A stretch of 64,000 nt of DNA. Source: an uncultured Pseudomonadota bacterium (GTDB taxonomy: Bacteria > Myxococcota_A > UBA796 > JAFGLY01). Location of the stretch: the NCBI GenBank assembly GCA_937912125.1, contig CALDOK010000002.1, positions 1-64,000 of the forward strand, in the 5' to 3' direction. Shown here piece by piece: positions 62,910 through 64,000 of the stretch (position 1 is the stretch's first letter; every line of letters starts with the position of its first letter). The translations under genes were made by a program, and so were the position numbers. The notes under the pieces are model-generated. The model ran no database searches. It was not told the origin of the DNA and worked only from the letters and a program-made list of their open reading frames with translations.

Positions 62910-64000
62910 CTGATCGACCTGATCCTCGAAAACGACACCGTCGGTCCCGTGGCCCGGGGACACCCCTGGGTGTACAGCGGCGGTGTGCGCGGCTCCGCCC
63001 CCGTGGGCGAGCTTGTGCGGCTGTTGGACGGCCGCGGTCGGCCGGTGGCCTTCGGCCTGGCCGATCAGGGCGACATCGTGGTCCGTGTCCTGGGGCGTCA
63101 CCCCCTGCCCCTGGGCGAGCTGCTGCCCCAGCGCATCCACGCGGCCCAGGCCTGGCGCAGGGCCATGGTGCCCGCGGCCACGGACGCCTACCGCCTGGTG
63201 AACGGCGCTGGCGATGGCCTGCCCGGCGTGGTGGTGGACCGCTACGCCCAGGTGGCCGTGCTGCGCTTGTACAGTCAGGCGTGGGTGTCCCACCTGCCGC
63301 TGCTGGTTCGTGCGCTGTCCCAGCTCCCGTGGGTGCGCACCGTGGTCCGACGCCTCGGCGTGCAGCGGGTGGATGGCGGGCGTGGGCTCGAGCTGTTGGC
63401 GGGGCCCGAAGCCCCAGAGGAGCTCGTGGTGCTGGAGCACGGCCTGCGCTTCCTGGTGCGGGTGCGTCAGGGCCAGAAGACTGGGCTGTTCCTGGATCAG
63501 CGCGAGAACCGTCACCGGGTGGCGGGGTGGGCGCGCGGGCGCGAGGTGGTCAACCTCTTCGGCTATAACGGCGGCTTCTCCGTGCATGCCGCGGCGGCGG
63601 GATCCGGGCGAACCGTCACGGTGGACCAGGCGCCCGAGGCCTTGGCCGACGCGCGGGAGAACTTCAGGCTCAACGGACTCGACCCCGATCACCACGGGTT
63701 CGAGCAAGCGGACGCCTTCCACTGGCGTCCGCCACGGCAGGTGGGCCTGGTGATCAACGACCCCCCCTCCCTCTCCCATGGAACCCGCTCCGACGGCGCG
63801 GCCCGCTCGGCGTACCGAGACCTGAATGCCCACGCCGCCACCATGGTGGAGCGAGGCGGGTTGTTCGTCACGGCCTCCTGCACGGCGCGCCTGCGGGAGG
63901 ACCGCTGGCTCGAGGCGGTGCGCCATGGCGTGGGCAAGGCTGGAGGGCCCTGGGTGCAGGTGCACCAGGCGCGCGAGCCTGCGGATCACCCCGTGGCGGC
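62910..64000 (+). CDS. RlmI-like class I SAM-dependent rRNA methyltransferase, 3' end outside the window
   Basis: At least 363 residues. The N-terminal PUA-like part (HPWVYSGGV, LVRLLDGRGRPVAFGLAD) is followed by the RlmI middle (RLVNGAGDGLPGVVVDRYAQ, VRVRQGQKTGLFLDQRENR) and the Rossmann SAM motif EVVNLFGYNGGFSVHAAAAG with VDQAPEALADARENFRLNG. The catalytic-type motif NDPPSLSHG and ASCTARL follow. It methylates a 23S rRNA cytosine in known relatives. No in-frame ATG precedes the conserved part: options are GTG 62811, CTG 62910 (GGAG six bases upstream) and GTG 62949. 62910 fits the family length best. Truncated by the window end. Confidence 0.85.
   Translation, partial: MIDLILENDTVGPVARGHPWVYSGGVRGSAPVGELVRLLDGRGRPVAFGLADQGDIVVRVLGRHPLPLGELLPQRIHAAQAWRRAMVPAATDAYRLVNGAGDGLPGVVVDRYAQVAVLRLYSQAWVSHLPLLVRALSQLPWVRTVVRRLGVQRVDGGRGLELLAGPEAPEELVVLEHGLRFLVRVRQGQKTGLFLDQRENRHRVAGWARGREVVNLFGYNGGFSVHAAAAGSGRTVTVDQAPEALADARENFRLNGLDPDHHGFEQADAFHWRPPRQVGLVINDPPSLSHGTRSDGAARSAYRDLNAHAATMVERGGLFVTASCTARLREDRWLEAVRHGVGKAGGPWVQVHQAREPADHPVA

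Noticed and set aside
62795-63568. Plus-strand 257-codon frame starting near 62795
   Set aside because: It is an out-of-frame shadow of the RlmI-like gene, with Arg/Gly/Pro/Ala composition and no motif.

Overview
The window is about 70% GC, densely packed and protein-coding on both strands. I see no rRNA, tRNA, CRISPR array, insertion sequence or prophage. Gene content points to a deltaproteobacterial or Myxococcota-like Gram-negative. The signs are many small lipoproteins, a MopE-type Asp/Cys repeat lipoprotein, FHA-GAF-sigma54 regulation, HEAT-repeat proteins, minCDE, Lon, MltD with LysM repeats, and a MoxR/DUF58/SpoIIM/RDD set. I cannot fix genus or family from sequence alone. Start codons are loose: besides ATG there are many GTG and TTG starts, and two genes look as if they start at CTG behind a good ribosome binding site.

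Region by region. 0-5 kb: a caspase-like pseudoenzyme, thiE, two tandem single-pass helical membrane proteins, and a repeat lipoprotein. 5.9-9.2 kb: a double-protease HtrA of Nma111/Deg7 type and a HEAT protein. 9.3-14.9 kb: surE, a COG2426 membrane protein and apt on the plus strand; coaE, a HEAT-like protein, an FHA/GAF/sigma54 regulator and a TPR protein on the minus strand. 15-24.3 kb: lon, a large membrane protein, an ImuA/RecA-like gene under a palindromic operator, a radical SAM-CoaB fusion behind two lipoproteins, a NifU-domain protein and two envelope proteins.

24.4-34.2 kb is the most striking block. Five minus-strand genes overlap or nearly touch: a CPA antiporter, trkA, trkH, a 1496-residue CPA2 antiporter fused to a long helical region and a degenerate STAND-like P-loop domain, and an MscS channel. 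Together they read as one potassium/proton/osmotic operon covering uptake, efflux and emergency release.

34-50 kb: a lipoprotein, an ECF sigma and membrane-anchored partner pair, a Wza-like exporter, then RDD, SpoIIM, DUF58, MoxR, DUF4350, DUF4129 and associated membrane genes, followed by MoaB-like and MoeA molybdopterin genes and an MltD-type murein hydrolase. 50-64 kb: an enhancer-binding-like regulator that has lost its sigma54 contact loop, holB, a 59-residue basic protein under a near-consensus promoter, a site-2 protease, an SGNH protein, minCDE, and the start of an RlmI-like methyltransferase cut by the window end.
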